Positions 45,209 to 53,579 of a stretch of DNA of 64,000 bases are shown here, in pieces (position 1 is the first letter of the stretch; every line of letters starts with the position of its first letter). This stretch comes from an uncultured Collinsella sp. Its GTDB lineage: Bacteria > Actinomycetota > Coriobacteriia > Coriobacteriales > Coriobacteriaceae. The notes beneath the pieces were generated by a model that saw only the letters and a program-made list of their open reading frames with translations, was not told the origin of the DNA and ran no database searches. The stretch spans positions 205,172 to 269,171 of the forward strand of contig CAAENX010000014.1 of the NCBI GenBank assembly GCA_900757495.1, in the 5' to 3' direction. Both the position numbers and the translations under genes were made by a program.

Positions 45209-46294
45209 ATGAACGACGCGAACGAGCTCATCTCATTTATCGCGTCGATGTCGGGGGAGGGCAACCTTCGCGTCGAGGAGAACCTTGGCGAGGGGTATGT
45301 CCGTCTCCGCGTTTCGGAGGCTGAACGGCGCCAGGCAAAGCACGACATTCAGCATGTCGAGGATATTGTCATTGAAATGCTGCGCAACGCTCGTGATGCC
45401 GGCGCCGACAAGGTCTATCTCGCTACGACCAAGGAAGATGGCGTCCGTACGCTCGTCTTTCTGGATAACGGCTCGGGTGTGCCGCAGGATATGCAGGAGT
45501 GCATCTTCGATGCCCGCGTTACTTCCAAGCTCGAGAGCATGAAGATGGATCGTTGGGGCGTTCACGGTCGAGGTATGGCATTGTTCTCGATTAAGCAGAA
45601 CACCGACGAGGCACGCGTTGTCGCGTCGGATGTTGACCTTGGCTCGGTCTTTAAGGTGAGCGTTGCTACTGACCGCCTTGGCGAGCGCGCCGATCAGTCC
45701 AGCTGGCCTCAGGCCGTGAAGGACGAGGACGGTCACTATGTCTGCGCCCGTGGCCCTCACAACATCATTCGCGCCGCCTGCGAGTTTGCCCTCGAGGAGC
45801 TGCGCGCCTGTGATGTCTATTTGGGGTCTCCGTCCGAGATCGCCGCGACGTTGCATGCGCAGGCGTCCAGCCGTCTCGATGCTTCTCGTCTTTTGTTTAT
45901 CGATGACGAAGCCGAACTTCCCGTGGTCGATCGCCTGGGTCTTGCTTCGGATGCAGAAGACTTTATCCGCATCTGTTCGGGTTTGGGCCTCGAGATGTCC
46001 GAGCGTACGGCGCATCGTATTTTGGCGGGCCAGATTAAGCCCGTTCGCGGTGTGACCGCACGCCTGCTACGCGAGCGCGATTCGTCCTCACATGCGTCTG
46101 CTCCGGTTGATCTTGCCAAGGATCGTCGCGGGCTGCGTATTGCCAAGGACGACATGGCGCAGTTCTCGCGAGCCGTCGAGCGCGATTTTAACGACCTTGC
46201 ATCGCGGTACTATCTCAACCTTTGCGGCGACCCCAAGATTCGTGTTTCACGTGATCGCATCACTGTGACGTTCGATCTTGCCAAAGAGGAATAG
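45209..46294 (+). CDS. GHKL-type ATPase of unknown function between rny and spoVS
   Basis: A 361-aa cytoplasmic protein with no signal or membrane segment. It has the GHKL ATP site of Hsp90/MutL/histidine kinases: N-box VIEMLRNARDAGADKV, G1 LDNGSGVPQDM, and G2 WGVHGRGMALFSIKQN. No histidine-kinase dimerisation domain, MutL C-terminus or Hsp90 middle domain is recognisable; the second half is unlike any family I know. The ATG lies one base after the rny stop, so it is translationally coupled. In Bacillus this slot holds ymdB, an unrelated phosphodiesterase. A role alongside RNase Y is only an inference from position. Confidence 0.7.
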   Translation: MNDANELISFIASMSGEGNLRVEENLGEGYVRLRVSEAERRQAKHDIQHVEDIVIEMLRNARDAGADKVYLATTKEDGVRTLVFLDNGSGVPQDMQECIFDARVTSKLESMKMDRWGVHGRGMALFSIKQNTDEARVVASDVDLGSVFKVSVATDRLGERADQSSWPQAVKDEDGHYVCARGPHNIIRAACEFALEELRACDVYLGSPSEIAATLHAQASSRLDASRLLFIDDEAELPVVDRLGLASDAEDFIRICSGLGLEMSERTAHRILAGQIKPVRGVTARLLRERDSSSHASAPVDLAKDRRGLRIAKDDMAQFSRAVERDFNDLASRYYLNLCGDPKIRVSRDRITVTFDLAKEE

Positions 46295-46368
46295 CATCTT
46301 TACCGAGACCGTTCGGTACGATACAGTTATTGCAGTTAAAACGTACTTTTAAACGCAGGAGTTTCTTC

Positions 46369-46686
46369 ATGGATTGCCTGAAGGTATCAAGCAAATCATC
46401 GCCCGCGTCCGTTGCCGGCGCCATTGCCGGCATGGTCAAAGATGGTGTTCCCGTCAATATTCAGTGTGTCGGCGCGGGTGCCGTCAACCAGGCCATCAAG
46501 GCCGTGGCTATCGCGCGCGGTTTTTTAATCCCGACCGGGTTTGATATTTCCTGCGCGCCGGTGTTCTCCGACATCCTCATCAACGGGGAGTCGCGCACGG
46601 CCATCCGTCTTTCTATTTACGTTCATCAAATTAATCGAGCTGCTATGGATAACGTTGTGATGGACGACGTTAAGCCTGTGGCATAG
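46369..46686 (+). CDS. spoVS: Stage V sporulation protein S (SpoVS/Alba-like)
   Basis: A 105-aa protein: MDCLKVSSKSSPASVAGAIA, CVGAGAVNQAIKAVAIARGF, and the tail AIRLSIYVHQI are close to SpoVS. It has an Alba-like fold and probably binds nucleic acid. It occurs in many non-sporulating bacteria, so a sporulation role is not implied. AGGAG precedes the ATG; an in-frame upstream ATG lacks a ribosome site. Confidence 0.92.
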   Translation: MDCLKVSSKSSPASVAGAIAGMVKDGVPVNIQCVGAGAVNQAIKAVAIARGFLIPTGFDISCAPVFSDILINGESRTAIRLSIYVHQINRAAMDNVVMDDVKPVA

Positions 46687-46749
46687 AGCGTTTACTCTTT
46701 GCCCGCCCTCTTTGATTCCGCCTATTCCACCTCGTTAGGACTTATACAC

Positions 46750-48120
46750 ATGGACCAGGGTTCCGTACGCGATATTCTTGCCGGTAAAACCTACTTTATC
46801 CGCACCTTTGGCTGCCAGATGAATCAGCACGACTCCGAGCGCGTGAGTGGCCTGCTCGACTCGTATGGCTGCCTTATGGCGCTCGATCCGGAGCATGCTG
46901 ACATTGTCGTGTTCATGACGTGCTGCGTTCGTGAGGCTGCTGACACCCGTCTGTACGGTCAGTGCAACTCTTGTAAGAGCCTCCCGCCTTCGCCCTCGGG
47001 CAAGCGCGTGGTCGCCGTGGGCGGCTGCATCGCGCAGCGCGACGGCGAGGGTCTGCTCACCAATGTCGATAACGTCAATGTCATCTTTGGCACGCATTCC
47101 ATCGCGCATGTTGCTGAGCTCATTGCCGAGGCATTTTTGGACGGCAAGCGTCATATTCGCACCAATGAGCACGAGGACACGGATGCTATGAGCATGCCGT
47201 GGCATCGTGAGACCCAGTATCACGCCTGGGTCCCCATCATGACGGGCTGCAATAACTTCTGTACCTATTGCATCGTGCCGTATGTGCGCGGTCGCGAAAA
47301 GAGCCGCCCTTTCGAGGAGATTGTCGACGAGGTGACCGGTCTCGTACGCCAGGGCGTGCGCGAGATCACGCTGCTTGGCCAAAACGTTAACTCGTATGGC
47401 CGCGATCTGTTTGGCAAGCCGCGCTTTGCCGATCTGCTGTGTGCCGTGGGCGATACGGGTGTAGAGCGTATCTTCTTTACCTCCTCGCACCCCAAAGACC
47501 TGCTGCCCGAGACCATCGACGCTATGGCCGAGACGCCTGCCGTCATGCCCCAGCTGCACCTGGCAGTTCAGTCGGGATCGACGCGCATCCTTAAAGAGAT
47601 GAACCGTCGCTATACGCGCGAGGATTACCTGGGACTCGTCGATCGCATCCGCAATCGCATGCCCAATATCGCGCTTTCGACCGATATCATCGTGGGCTTC
47701 CCCGGCGAGACCGAGGAAGACTTTGAGCAGACGCTCTCGCTTGCCGAGACGGTCCGTTATGCTCAGGCCTATACGTTTATCTATTCCAAGCGCGCCGGTA
47801 CTCCGGCCGCCGAGATTGACGATCCTACGCCGCATGAGGTAATTCTCGAGCGCTTCAACCGTCTGGTGAAAGTTATCGAGACTACAGCGCACGAGTATAA
47901 CCAGGGTGAGCTCCATACCGTTGTGCCGGCGCTTATTGAGGGTACGAGCAAAAAGAATGACGCGGTGCTGCTGGGCAAGAGTCCTAAGAATCAGACCGTT
48001 CATGCACCGATTCCCGAGGGCTACAGCATCGATCAGCTGGTTGGCAAGATTGTCGATGTTGACATCGACGTTGCCAAGACGTGGTATCTGTCCGGATCCG
48101 TTGTGGGCGAGCCGCGCTAA
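46750..48120 (+). CDS. miaB: tRNA i6A37 methylthiotransferase MiaB
   Basis: A 456-aa radical SAM enzyme converting i6A37 to ms2i6A. N-terminal cysteines in RTFGCQMNQHDSERVSGLL, MTCCVREAAD and GGCIAQRDG; radical SAM motif CNNFCTYCIVPYVRGRE; TRAM domain at the end. GCQMN identifies MiaB. The ATG at 46750 has a weak AGGA upstream; the frame is open further upstream but conservation begins here. Its substrate is made by the next gene, miaA. Confidence 0.93.
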   Translation: MDQGSVRDILAGKTYFIRTFGCQMNQHDSERVSGLLDSYGCLMALDPEHADIVVFMTCCVREAADTRLYGQCNSCKSLPPSPSGKRVVAVGGCIAQRDGEGLLTNVDNVNVIFGTHSIAHVAELIAEAFLDGKRHIRTNEHEDTDAMSMPWHRETQYHAWVPIMTGCNNFCTYCIVPYVRGREKSRPFEEIVDEVTGLVRQGVREITLLGQNVNSYGRDLFGKPRFADLLCAVGDTGVERIFFTSSHPKDLLPETIDAMAETPAVMPQLHLAVQSGSTRILKEMNRRYTREDYLGLVDRIRNRMPNIALSTDIIVGFPGETEEDFEQTLSLAETVRYAQAYTFIYSKRAGTPAAEIDDPTPHEVILERFNRLVKVIETTAHEYNQGELHTVVPALIEGTSKKNDAVLLGKSPKNQTVHAPIPEGYSIDQLVGKIVDVDIDVAKTWYLSGSVVGEPR

Positions 48121-49058
48121 TGATTTCTCCCGGGGCAGGCCTTTCCGCCGTTGCGATTGTCGGTCCGACCGCGGTTGGCAAAAGTGATGCCGCAGATCGT
48201 TTGGCGGCTCGCCTTTCGTCGGAAGTGCTGTCGTGTGATGCGATGCAAATCTATCGAGGCATGGATATCGGTACTGCCAAGATGGCACCCGAGGAATGCA
48301 CGGTGCCGCTACGCCTGGTCGATATTGTTGAACCGGGCTTTGCATATTCTGCGGCGCTGTATCAGGCAGACGCTCGTGTACATGTTGAGCGCTTGCTGGG
48401 CGAGGGCCGCCTACCGGTGTTTTGCGGGGGTACAGGCCTGTATCTCAAGGCCGCCCTGGATGAGATGGATTTTCCCTCGGGCGAGCTTGAGGACGATCGC
48501 CGCGCAGGGTATCAGGAGCTTGCCGAGCGCATAGGCGAGGAAGCGCTGCACGCGTTGCTTGCCGAGCGTGACCCCGAGTCCGCTGCGGTCATCCACCCCC
48601 ATAATGTTCGTCGTGTGATTCGCGCGCTCGAAATGCATGATGATGGCGTATCCTACGCGCAGCAAAAGTCGCAGTTTAGTGTTCCGCGCGAGCATTATCA
48701 CGCTCTGTGGTTTGGATTGTTGCGTAATCGCGAGGCGCTTTACGAGCGTATTAACCTACGCGTCGATTTGATGTTTGAGCAGGGTCTAGTTGATGAGGTT
48801 CGCGGTCTTATGGACCGGGGGCTGGGAGATGCCCTGACTTCGATGCAGGCGATTGGCTATAAAGAGATTATCGATGCCTTTGACGGCGTGATTTCTATGG
48901 ATGAGGCTCGCGAACTCATCAAGATGCGTTCGCGTCGCTATGCCAAGCGTCAGCTTTCGTGGTTTAAACGCGATGACCGCATCGTGTGGTTCGATATGGA
49001 CGAGTTTACGATCGATGAGGTCGTTGAGGATATCCTTCACCGTATCGAGGTGGCCTAA
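48120..49058 (+). CDS. miaA: tRNA dimethylallyltransferase
   Basis: A 312-aa enzyme prenylating A37 of tRNA. The P-loop is GPTAVGKSDAA; SCDAMQIYRGMDIGTAKM and FCGGTGLYLKAALD are family motifs, and the tail RYAKRQLSWFKRD is highly characteristic. The start overlaps the miaB stop (TAATG), and its own stop overlaps hflX in the same way. Confidence 0.93.
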   Translation: MISPGAGLSAVAIVGPTAVGKSDAADRLAARLSSEVLSCDAMQIYRGMDIGTAKMAPEECTVPLRLVDIVEPGFAYSAALYQADARVHVERLLGEGRLPVFCGGTGLYLKAALDEMDFPSGELEDDRRAGYQELAERIGEEALHALLAERDPESAAVIHPHNVRRVIRALEMHDDGVSYAQQKSQFSVPREHYHALWFGLLRNREALYERINLRVDLMFEQGLVDEVRGLMDRGLGDALTSMQAIGYKEIIDAFDGVISMDEARELIKMRSRRYAKRQLSWFKRDDRIVWFDMDEFTIDEVVEDILHRIEVA

Positions 49059-50347
49059 TGGCTCGGTTTCCCCTCGTTCCCACGGCGCCTGAGCCCGAAC
49101 GTGCCGTTCTTGTCGGAGTTGAGTGGCGCGATAACGCCTGGCCGCTCGATCGTTCGCTTGACGAGCTTGAGCGTCTGGCCCATACAGCTGGCGCCCAGTG
49201 CGTGGCGCGTTTGTCACAGCGTCTGGTTAAGCCGTATCCAAAATCGTTTATTGGCTCCGGTAAGGTTGAGGAGCTTTGCGGGCTCGTACATCGAATGGAT
49301 GCTGATGTCGTTATCTTCGATGACGATTTAACGCCCTCGCAGCAGTCTTATCTGGAGAAAGCCGTGGGCGAACCGGTTAAAATTATCGACCGTACGGCGT
49401 TGATTCTCGATATCTTTGGCCTGCACGCTCAGACCCGTGAGGGCCGCCTGCAGGTGCAGCTAGCCCAATTGCAGTATCTGTTGCCCCGTTTGCGCGGTAT
49501 GTGGAGTCATCTTGCTAAAGAGCAGACACGCGGTGGCATTGGTTCGCGCTTTGGCCAGGGTGAAAGCCAGCTCGAGGTTGACCGACGTTTGATTCGCAAC
49601 AAGATTGCCGCGCTTCGTCGCGAGCTTAAGCAGGTTGAACAGCGTCGCGATGTCCAGTCAAAGAGCCGTATCGAGTCGCCGGCGTTTCGCGTTGCCTTAG
49701 CCGGTTATACCAATGCCGGTAAGTCGACGTTGCTCAATCGTCTGACCGGGTCTACGGTGCTTTCACAGGATAAATTGTTTGCCACGCTCGATCCGACGAC
49801 GCGCTCGTATCGCTTGCCCGGTGGTCGTGGCATGACCATTACCGATACCGTTGGCTTTATTCAAAAGCTACCGCATGGTCTCGTTGATGCCTTTAAGTCC
49901 ACGCTGTCTGAGGTCCTTGGTGCCGACCTGATCCTTAAAGTTGTGGATGCCTCTGACGAGGATTACGAGCGCCAGCTCGAGGCAGTCGATCGCGTTCTTG
50001 ACGAGATTGGTGCCGGCGAGCGTTTGACGCTTACGGTGTTCAATAAAATCGACCTACTCGATAGCGTCGATCGATTGAGTTTCCATCGTCGCTATCCCGA
50101 GGCCGTGCTGTTCTCGGCCCAGACGGGTGAGGGGCTTGACGATCTCGTCGACCGTATTGCCCGTGAGGCGGCTGCCACCGATGTGTTGCTCTCTGCTGAT
50201 ATCCCGTATCGCGAGGGCGCCCTCATCACGCTGGTGCATGAGCAGGGAACCCTTCTGCATGAGGAATATCTAGAGGACGGCGTTCGCATTGTGGCGAAGT
50301 TGCCGGCCCGAATCGCCCCGCGTCTTGAGCGCTATCGTACGGAATAA
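49058..50347 (+). CDS. hflX: Ribosome-associated GTPase HflX
   Basis: A 429-aa GTPase that splits stalled or hibernating ribosomes. N-terminal subdomain (YIGSGKVEEL is seen as FIGSGKVEELCG), the helical linker RGGIGSRFGQGESQLEVDRR, and the G domain with ALAGYTNAGKSTLLN, TDTVGFIQKLPH and VFNKID. Its 3' end overlaps the convergent minus-strand gene by 16 bases, with no terminator visible between them. Confidence 0.93.
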   Translation: MARFPLVPTAPEPERAVLVGVEWRDNAWPLDRSLDELERLAHTAGAQCVARLSQRLVKPYPKSFIGSGKVEELCGLVHRMDADVVIFDDDLTPSQQSYLEKAVGEPVKIIDRTALILDIFGLHAQTREGRLQVQLAQLQYLLPRLRGMWSHLAKEQTRGGIGSRFGQGESQLEVDRRLIRNKIAALRRELKQVEQRRDVQSKSRIESPAFRVALAGYTNAGKSTLLNRLTGSTVLSQDKLFATLDPTTRSYRLPGGRGMTITDTVGFIQKLPHGLVDAFKSTLSEVLGADLILKVVDASDEDYERQLEAVDRVLDEIGAGERLTLTVFNKIDLLDSVDRLSFHRRYPEAVLFSAQTGEGLDDLVDRIAREAAATDVLLSADIPYREGALITLVHEQGTLLHEEYLEDGVRIVAKLPARIAPRLERYRTE

Positions 50348-51036
50348 ACGAGTTCTAGTACGCCTAGGATGACAGGCTGATGGAGCAGGTAGAACGGTAA
50401 GGCATGCCGACCGAGGACTGCGATCGCCGGGACGGGATTGGCGTATGCCCATGCTGGCGCTTCGAGGCTTGATGCTTGTGCTGCCCGGGCAGCAAAAAAG
50501 CCGGTAAGGTACATAAAGATAAACGGAATGAGCGGATAGTAGTCTCCCGAAACAAAATCCGGGCTCGGGAATCCAAGCCATGCCAGGTAGGGGAGTGGGT
50601 AGACCGCTTTTGGAATGCCCCAGGTGAGGGCAAAAAGAACAAGGCACGCCGCGATGCCCCATGAACCCGGTAATTTTTGGAGTAACGGACGGGTGAGTGC
50701 AACTACCGCAGTGCACGCCGCCATGCAATAAATGATGCCAAAGTTTACCGAATCGTCGACTGATACCAGTGTAGTTGCAATCCATACGATCAAGGCTGCG
50801 GTCGCGTATTTGAGGGCGCGCTTAACGTTATTGCGCGAGAGCGTGCACATCCAACCGGCGATAAACAAAAATACCCAGCTGATACTAGCGCGCCAGATAT
50901 CCTGGAAAACCGTTTCGGTAAACCATGGTATATCCCATCCATATAGGTAGGCCAAATCGTAGCAGGCGTGAAAACCTGCCATCGACAGCATCGTAAACCC
51001 GCGGACGGTATCAAATATGGTGATGCGTTTTTGCAT
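50332..51036 (-). CDS. Polytopic membrane protein, DUF1624/HGSNAT-like acyltransferase family
   Basis: A 234-aa protein with about six or seven membrane helices. The start ITIFDTVRGFTMLSMAGFHACYDLAY and the last helix FYLLHQPVILGVLELVY match the heparan-alpha-glucosaminide acetyltransferase catalytic-like family (DUF1624), which includes membrane acyltransferases of mostly unknown substrate. Its ATG overlaps the lexA stop by one base (TAATG on the minus strand), so it is co-transcribed with lexA and probably damage-inducible. Confidence 0.75.
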   Translation of the reverse strand: MQKRITIFDTVRGFTMLSMAGFHACYDLAYLYGWDIPWFTETVFQDIWRASISWVFLFIAGWMCTLSRNNVKRALKYATAALIVWIATTLVSVDDSVNFGIIYCMAACTAVVALTRPLLQKLPGSWGIAACLVLFALTWGIPKAVYPLPYLAWLGFPSPDFVSGDYYPLIPFIFMYLTGFFAARAAQASSLEAPAWAYANPVPAIAVLGRHALPFYLLHQPVILGVLELVYSVR

Positions 51037-51680
51037 TACGAGAACCGGCGCATTAAACCGACAACCTTACCCAAAATAACGGGGTTCGTCGCATAGATGG
51101 GCTCCATGGTGTCGTTCTCGGGCTGCAGTCGCACGCGCCCCTGCTCCTTGTAGAACGTCTTGACGGTCGCCGAGCCATCGATCATGGCCACGACGATTTC
51201 GCCGTTCATGGCGCTCTTTTGCTCGCGAACGATAATGTAGTCACCATTGAAGATACCGACGTTGATCATTGAACTCCCATGCACCTCAAGGATAAAGGAG
51301 CCCTGGTCTGTGGCGATTTCGGTCGGGATGGTAAAGGTGTCCTCGATATTTTGCTCGGCCAGAATGGGAATCCCGGCCGCGACGCGACCGACAAGCGGCA
51401 GCGAGACCGTTCCGCGGGGCGCTGTGGGCTCATCGGATTTGGAAATCGAGACAGAAGATCCGTCCTCATCAAAGAGCTCTAGGGCGCGAGGCTTGGTGGC
51501 ATCGCGCTTGAGCAGCCCTCGAGCCTCCAGGGCAGAGAGGTGAGCGTGCACCGTGCTGGGGGAGGAGAGGCCTACGGCAGATGCCATCTCGCGCACACTG
51601 GGCGGATAGCCCTTCTCCTGCTGATATTCCTTGATGAAGTCGTAAATCTGCTGCTGACGCTTGGTAATTTTGCGAGCCAT
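51036..51680 (-). CDS. lexA: LexA repressor
   Basis: A 214-aa SOS repressor. N-terminal winged helix (MARKITKRQQQIYDFIKEYQ, PPSVREMASAVGLSSPSTVH), the self-cleavage region LPLVGRVAAGIPILAEQNIE, and the serine protease domain with LEVHGSSMINVGI (catalytic Ser) and the later Lys in VKTFYKEQG. In this protein the cleavage site is the Ala-Gly in VAAG. A longer frame upstream is rejected because conservation and GAGAGGA support 51680. Three SOS boxes lie upstream. Confidence 0.95.
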   Translation of the reverse strand: MARKITKRQQQIYDFIKEYQQEKGYPPSVREMASAVGLSSPSTVHAHLSALEARGLLKRDATKPRALELFDEDGSSVSISKSDEPTAPRGTVSLPLVGRVAAGIPILAEQNIEDTFTIPTEIATDQGSFILEVHGSSMINVGIFNGDYIIVREQKSAMNGEIVVAMIDGSATVKTFYKEQGRVRLQPENDTMEPIYATNPVILGKVVGLMRRFS

Positions 51681-51703
51681 CAGAGGATCCTCTCTGCCAA
51701 TGT

Positions 51704-51772
51704 CAAACAAATGTTCGATTTTGCTTGACAGGAACAACTGTTCGAAGATAATAATAACCGAACATTCGTTCT
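51704..51772. promoter_or_regulatory. lexA/yneA divergent SOS operators and promoter
   Basis: Three boxes: imperfect AAAC-AAAT-GTTC (51705-51716), perfect GAAC-AACT-GTTC (51732-51743), and perfect GAAC-ATTC-GTTC (51760-51771). On the plus strand TTGACA (51725-51730) and GATAAT (51747-51752) form a promoter with a 16-bp spacer holding the middle box, so the LysM gene is directly repressed by LexA. Confidence 0.88.
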
Positions 51773-51840
51773 CGCGCTAGACGTTTTTTGTCCGCGCGGC
51801 TTGATAAAACTGTTCTCAGCAAAACACGCGAGAGGAGAAC

Positions 51841-52293
51841 ATGATGAACGCAACGGATATGGTCCAGGGAAACCTCGCCCTTAAGCTCGAGACGCCTACT
51901 GCGCCGGTTTTCACGGTTGTCAAAGGCGGCCGATCTGGTTTCCAAACATTGCCTGGTAAGCCCGTCCGCAGCCGGTGCGTCGCCACGACTTCGGCTCCCG
52001 TTGCCCTAAAGGCCTCGACGATTGTCGCTCTTGCCGTTGCGCTCACGCTCTTCTTTGTACTTGCCACCTCGATCTTCAGCGCACGTCACGCCGCATATGC
52101 CGAGTCGGTATCCAACGTTACCTACGAGACCGTCCGTGTTCAGCCAGGCGATTCCTTGTGGTCGCTTGCCCAGGAGCATCCGATTGAGGGCCTTTCCACA
52201 CAGGAAACCTCTGATATGATCCGCAACGTCAATCACCTGGAGCATGGCTCGCTCGATGCCGGTGCGCATCTTAAAGTTCCCGCACGTTCCTAA
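51841..52293 (+). CDS. SOS-induced LysM membrane protein (YneA/ChiZ/DivS-like division inhibitor)
   Basis: A 150-aa protein: a ~55-residue cytoplasmic segment, one membrane helix (ASTIVALAVALTLFFVLATS, about residues 60-79), then a LysM domain (VRVQPGDSLWSLAQEHP to HLEHGSLDAGAHLKVP) facing the wall. This is the architecture of YneA of Bacillus and of ChiZ (Rv2719c) and DivS in Actinobacteria, which block division during DNA damage. It is divergent from lexA and upstream of nrdR exactly as in mycobacteria. GAGAGGAG precedes two consecutive ATGs; the second (51844) is better spaced. Confidence 0.85.
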   Translation: MMNATDMVQGNLALKLETPTAPVFTVVKGGRSGFQTLPGKPVRSRCVATTSAPVALKASTIVALAVALTLFFVLATSIFSARHAAYAESVSNVTYETVRVQPGDSLWSLAQEHPIEGLSTQETSDMIRNVNHLEHGSLDAGAHLKVPARS

Positions 52294-52307
52294 GATTTAT
52301 GTACCGT

Positions 52308-52349
52308 CGCATGGTACCCTTGTAATCGTTTTAGAGGAGGTACCATGCG
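52308..52349 (+). promoter_or_regulatory. Hairpin enclosing the nrdR start codon
   Basis: CGCATGGTACC (52308-52318) and GGTACCATGCG (52339-52349) are perfect 11-nt inverted repeats with a 20-nt loop. The right arm contains the nrdR ATG (52345-52347) and part of its GAGGAGG site. If transcribed together, the hairpin would hide the start; alternatively the two GGTACC palindromes are protein sites. Confidence 0.6.
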
Positions 52350-52788
52350 CTGTCCCAAATGCGGCAAGGCACATACTCGCGTCGTTGATTCCCGCTTGCA
52401 GGAATCTAATAACACCATCAAGCGCCGTCGCGAATGCTGCTCATGCAATTATCGCTTTACGACATTTGAGCGTTGTGAAGACCCTATCGAGGTCATTAAG
52501 TCAGACGGAACCAAGCAACGGTTCGATCGCAATAAGCTGCTGGTCGGTTTGATGCGCGCCACGATCAAGCGAGATATCGACGCTAAAAAGCTCAACGAGA
52601 TCATTGACGATATTGAGGTCGAGCTTCGCTCCCGTACGCTCACGGCCGTTACGTCTCATGAGTTGGGCGATATGGTTCTTAAGCGGTTGGCCAAGATCGA
52701 TAAAGTTGCCTACATCCGCTTTGCCTCGGTCTATCGCGATTTCAAAGACGTCGATGAGTTTTTGCAAGAGCTCGACAAGCTAAGGTGA
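52345..52788 (+). CDS. nrdR: Transcriptional repressor NrdR
   Basis: A 147-aa repressor of ribonucleotide reductase genes. N-terminal zinc ribbon (MRCPKCGKAHTRVVDSR, CSCNYRFTTFE) and an ATP-cone (VIKSDGTKQRFDRNKLLVGL) sensing dATP. dut follows four bases after the stop, linking two dNTP-pool functions. The start is enclosed by an inverted repeat. Confidence 0.95.
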   Translation: MRCPKCGKAHTRVVDSRLQESNNTIKRRRECCSCNYRFTTFERCEDPIEVIKSDGTKQRFDRNKLLVGLMRATIKRDIDAKKLNEIIDDIEVELRSRTLTAVTSHELGDMVLKRLAKIDKVAYIRFASVYRDFKDVDEFLQELDKLR

Positions 52789-52792
52789 TTTC

Positions 52793-53236
52793 ATGTCCAA
52801 CATTACCGTTAACATTAAGCGTCTCGACCCAGCCGTCGAGCTTCCCAAATACGCCCATCCTACGGATGCCGGCCTGGACCTGCGTTCCAACGAGGATTGC
52901 ATTCTGAAGCCCTTTGAGCGTCGTCTGGTCTCCACGGGCCTAGCTATCGCCCTGCCCGACGGCTACGCCGGCTTCGTCCAACCCCGCAGCGGCCTGGCCG
53001 TCAAGCAAGGCCTGTCTATAGTCAACACGCCGGGTCTCATCGATGCCCACTACCGAGGAGAGCTCAAAGTCATCCTCATCAACCTAGACCCCACGAACAA
53101 CATCCAAATCAACAAAGGCGACCGCATCGCCCAACTTGTCATCCAAGAAGTCCCTACGGTCAACCTCGTAGAAGTAGAAGAACTAGACGAAACCGATCGA
53201 GGCAAAGGGGGCTTCGGCTCCAGCGGCGTCGCTTAA
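52793..53236 (+). CDS. dut: dUTP diphosphatase
   Basis: A 147-aa trimeric dUTPase. Motifs: AHPTDAGLDLRS, GFVQPRSGLAVKQGL, NTPGLIDAHYRGELKVILIN, GDRIAQLVIQEV and the flexible C-terminal GKGGFGSSG P-loop-like arm. It hydrolyses dUTP to dUMP, preventing uracil incorporation. AAGGTGATTTC is ahead of the ATG, overlapping the nrdR end. Confidence 0.95.
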   Translation: MSNITVNIKRLDPAVELPKYAHPTDAGLDLRSNEDCILKPFERRLVSTGLAIALPDGYAGFVQPRSGLAVKQGLSIVNTPGLIDAHYRGELKVILINLDPTNNIQINKGDRIAQLVIQEVPTVNLVEVEELDETDRGKGGFGSSGVA

Positions 53237-53258
53237 ACTCAATCGTCCGCTCACCAGT

Positions 53259-53320
53259 GGGAGGGGCCTATATATCATCCCGTGCTCAAACATTCTCGCG
53301 GGGGCGCTCGTATCCCTCCC
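53259..53320. repeat. Palindromic repeat unit 1 (degenerate)
   Basis: GGGAGGG (53259-53265) pairs with CCCTCCC (53314-53320). Between them the stretch ATATC, then GTGCTCAAACATTCTCGC, matches half of the core of units 2 and 3. It looks like a partial copy sharing three bases with unit 2. Confidence 0.55.
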
Positions 53321-53420
53321 GCCCGTCTCTCACACATATCATTCCATGCTCAAACATTCTCGCTTCGCTTCGCTCGCTGCGAAACTGCGCGTGGAACGAT
53401 ATGTGTGAGAGACGGGCGGG
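53318..53420. repeat. Palindromic repeat unit 2
   Basis: Perfect 23-nt inverted arms (53318-53340 and 53398-53420, ending CACACATATC / GATATGTGTG) flank a 57-nt core that starts ATTCCATGCTCAAACATTCT and ends GCGTGGAAC. The core is the same as that of unit 3 reversed, except for a nine-base insertion (TTCGCTCGC). No ORF, no U-tract. Confidence 0.85.
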
Positions 53421-53453
53421 CGGCTACTCGCTTGAAAAAATACTTACTCTTCT

Positions 53454-53515
53454 AGTAAGCCGACGCGATTAAGGGACACCTCCTTTGTCGCATCGGCTTA
53501 CTGTATTTATATTTT
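53454..53515 (+). terminator. Likely terminator of dut
   Basis: AGTAAGCCGA (53454-53463) and TCGGCTTACT (53493-53502) pair, with further inner pairing GCGA/TCGC, followed by the T-rich GTATTTATATTTT. It is 220 bases after dut, beyond repeat units 1 and 2. A smaller hairpin CAGATTC / GAATCTG follows at about 53530-53553. Confidence 0.55.
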
Positions 53516-53579
53516 CCGGTTTCGCCTTTGCAGATTCTAATGGTGGGGAATCTGGTGTAACTGCTAGTACGTAAACGCA

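Noticed and set aside
46369..46686. Sporulation capacity suggested by spoVS
   Set aside because: SpoVS occurs widely in non-spore-formers, and no other sporulation-specific gene is present in the window.
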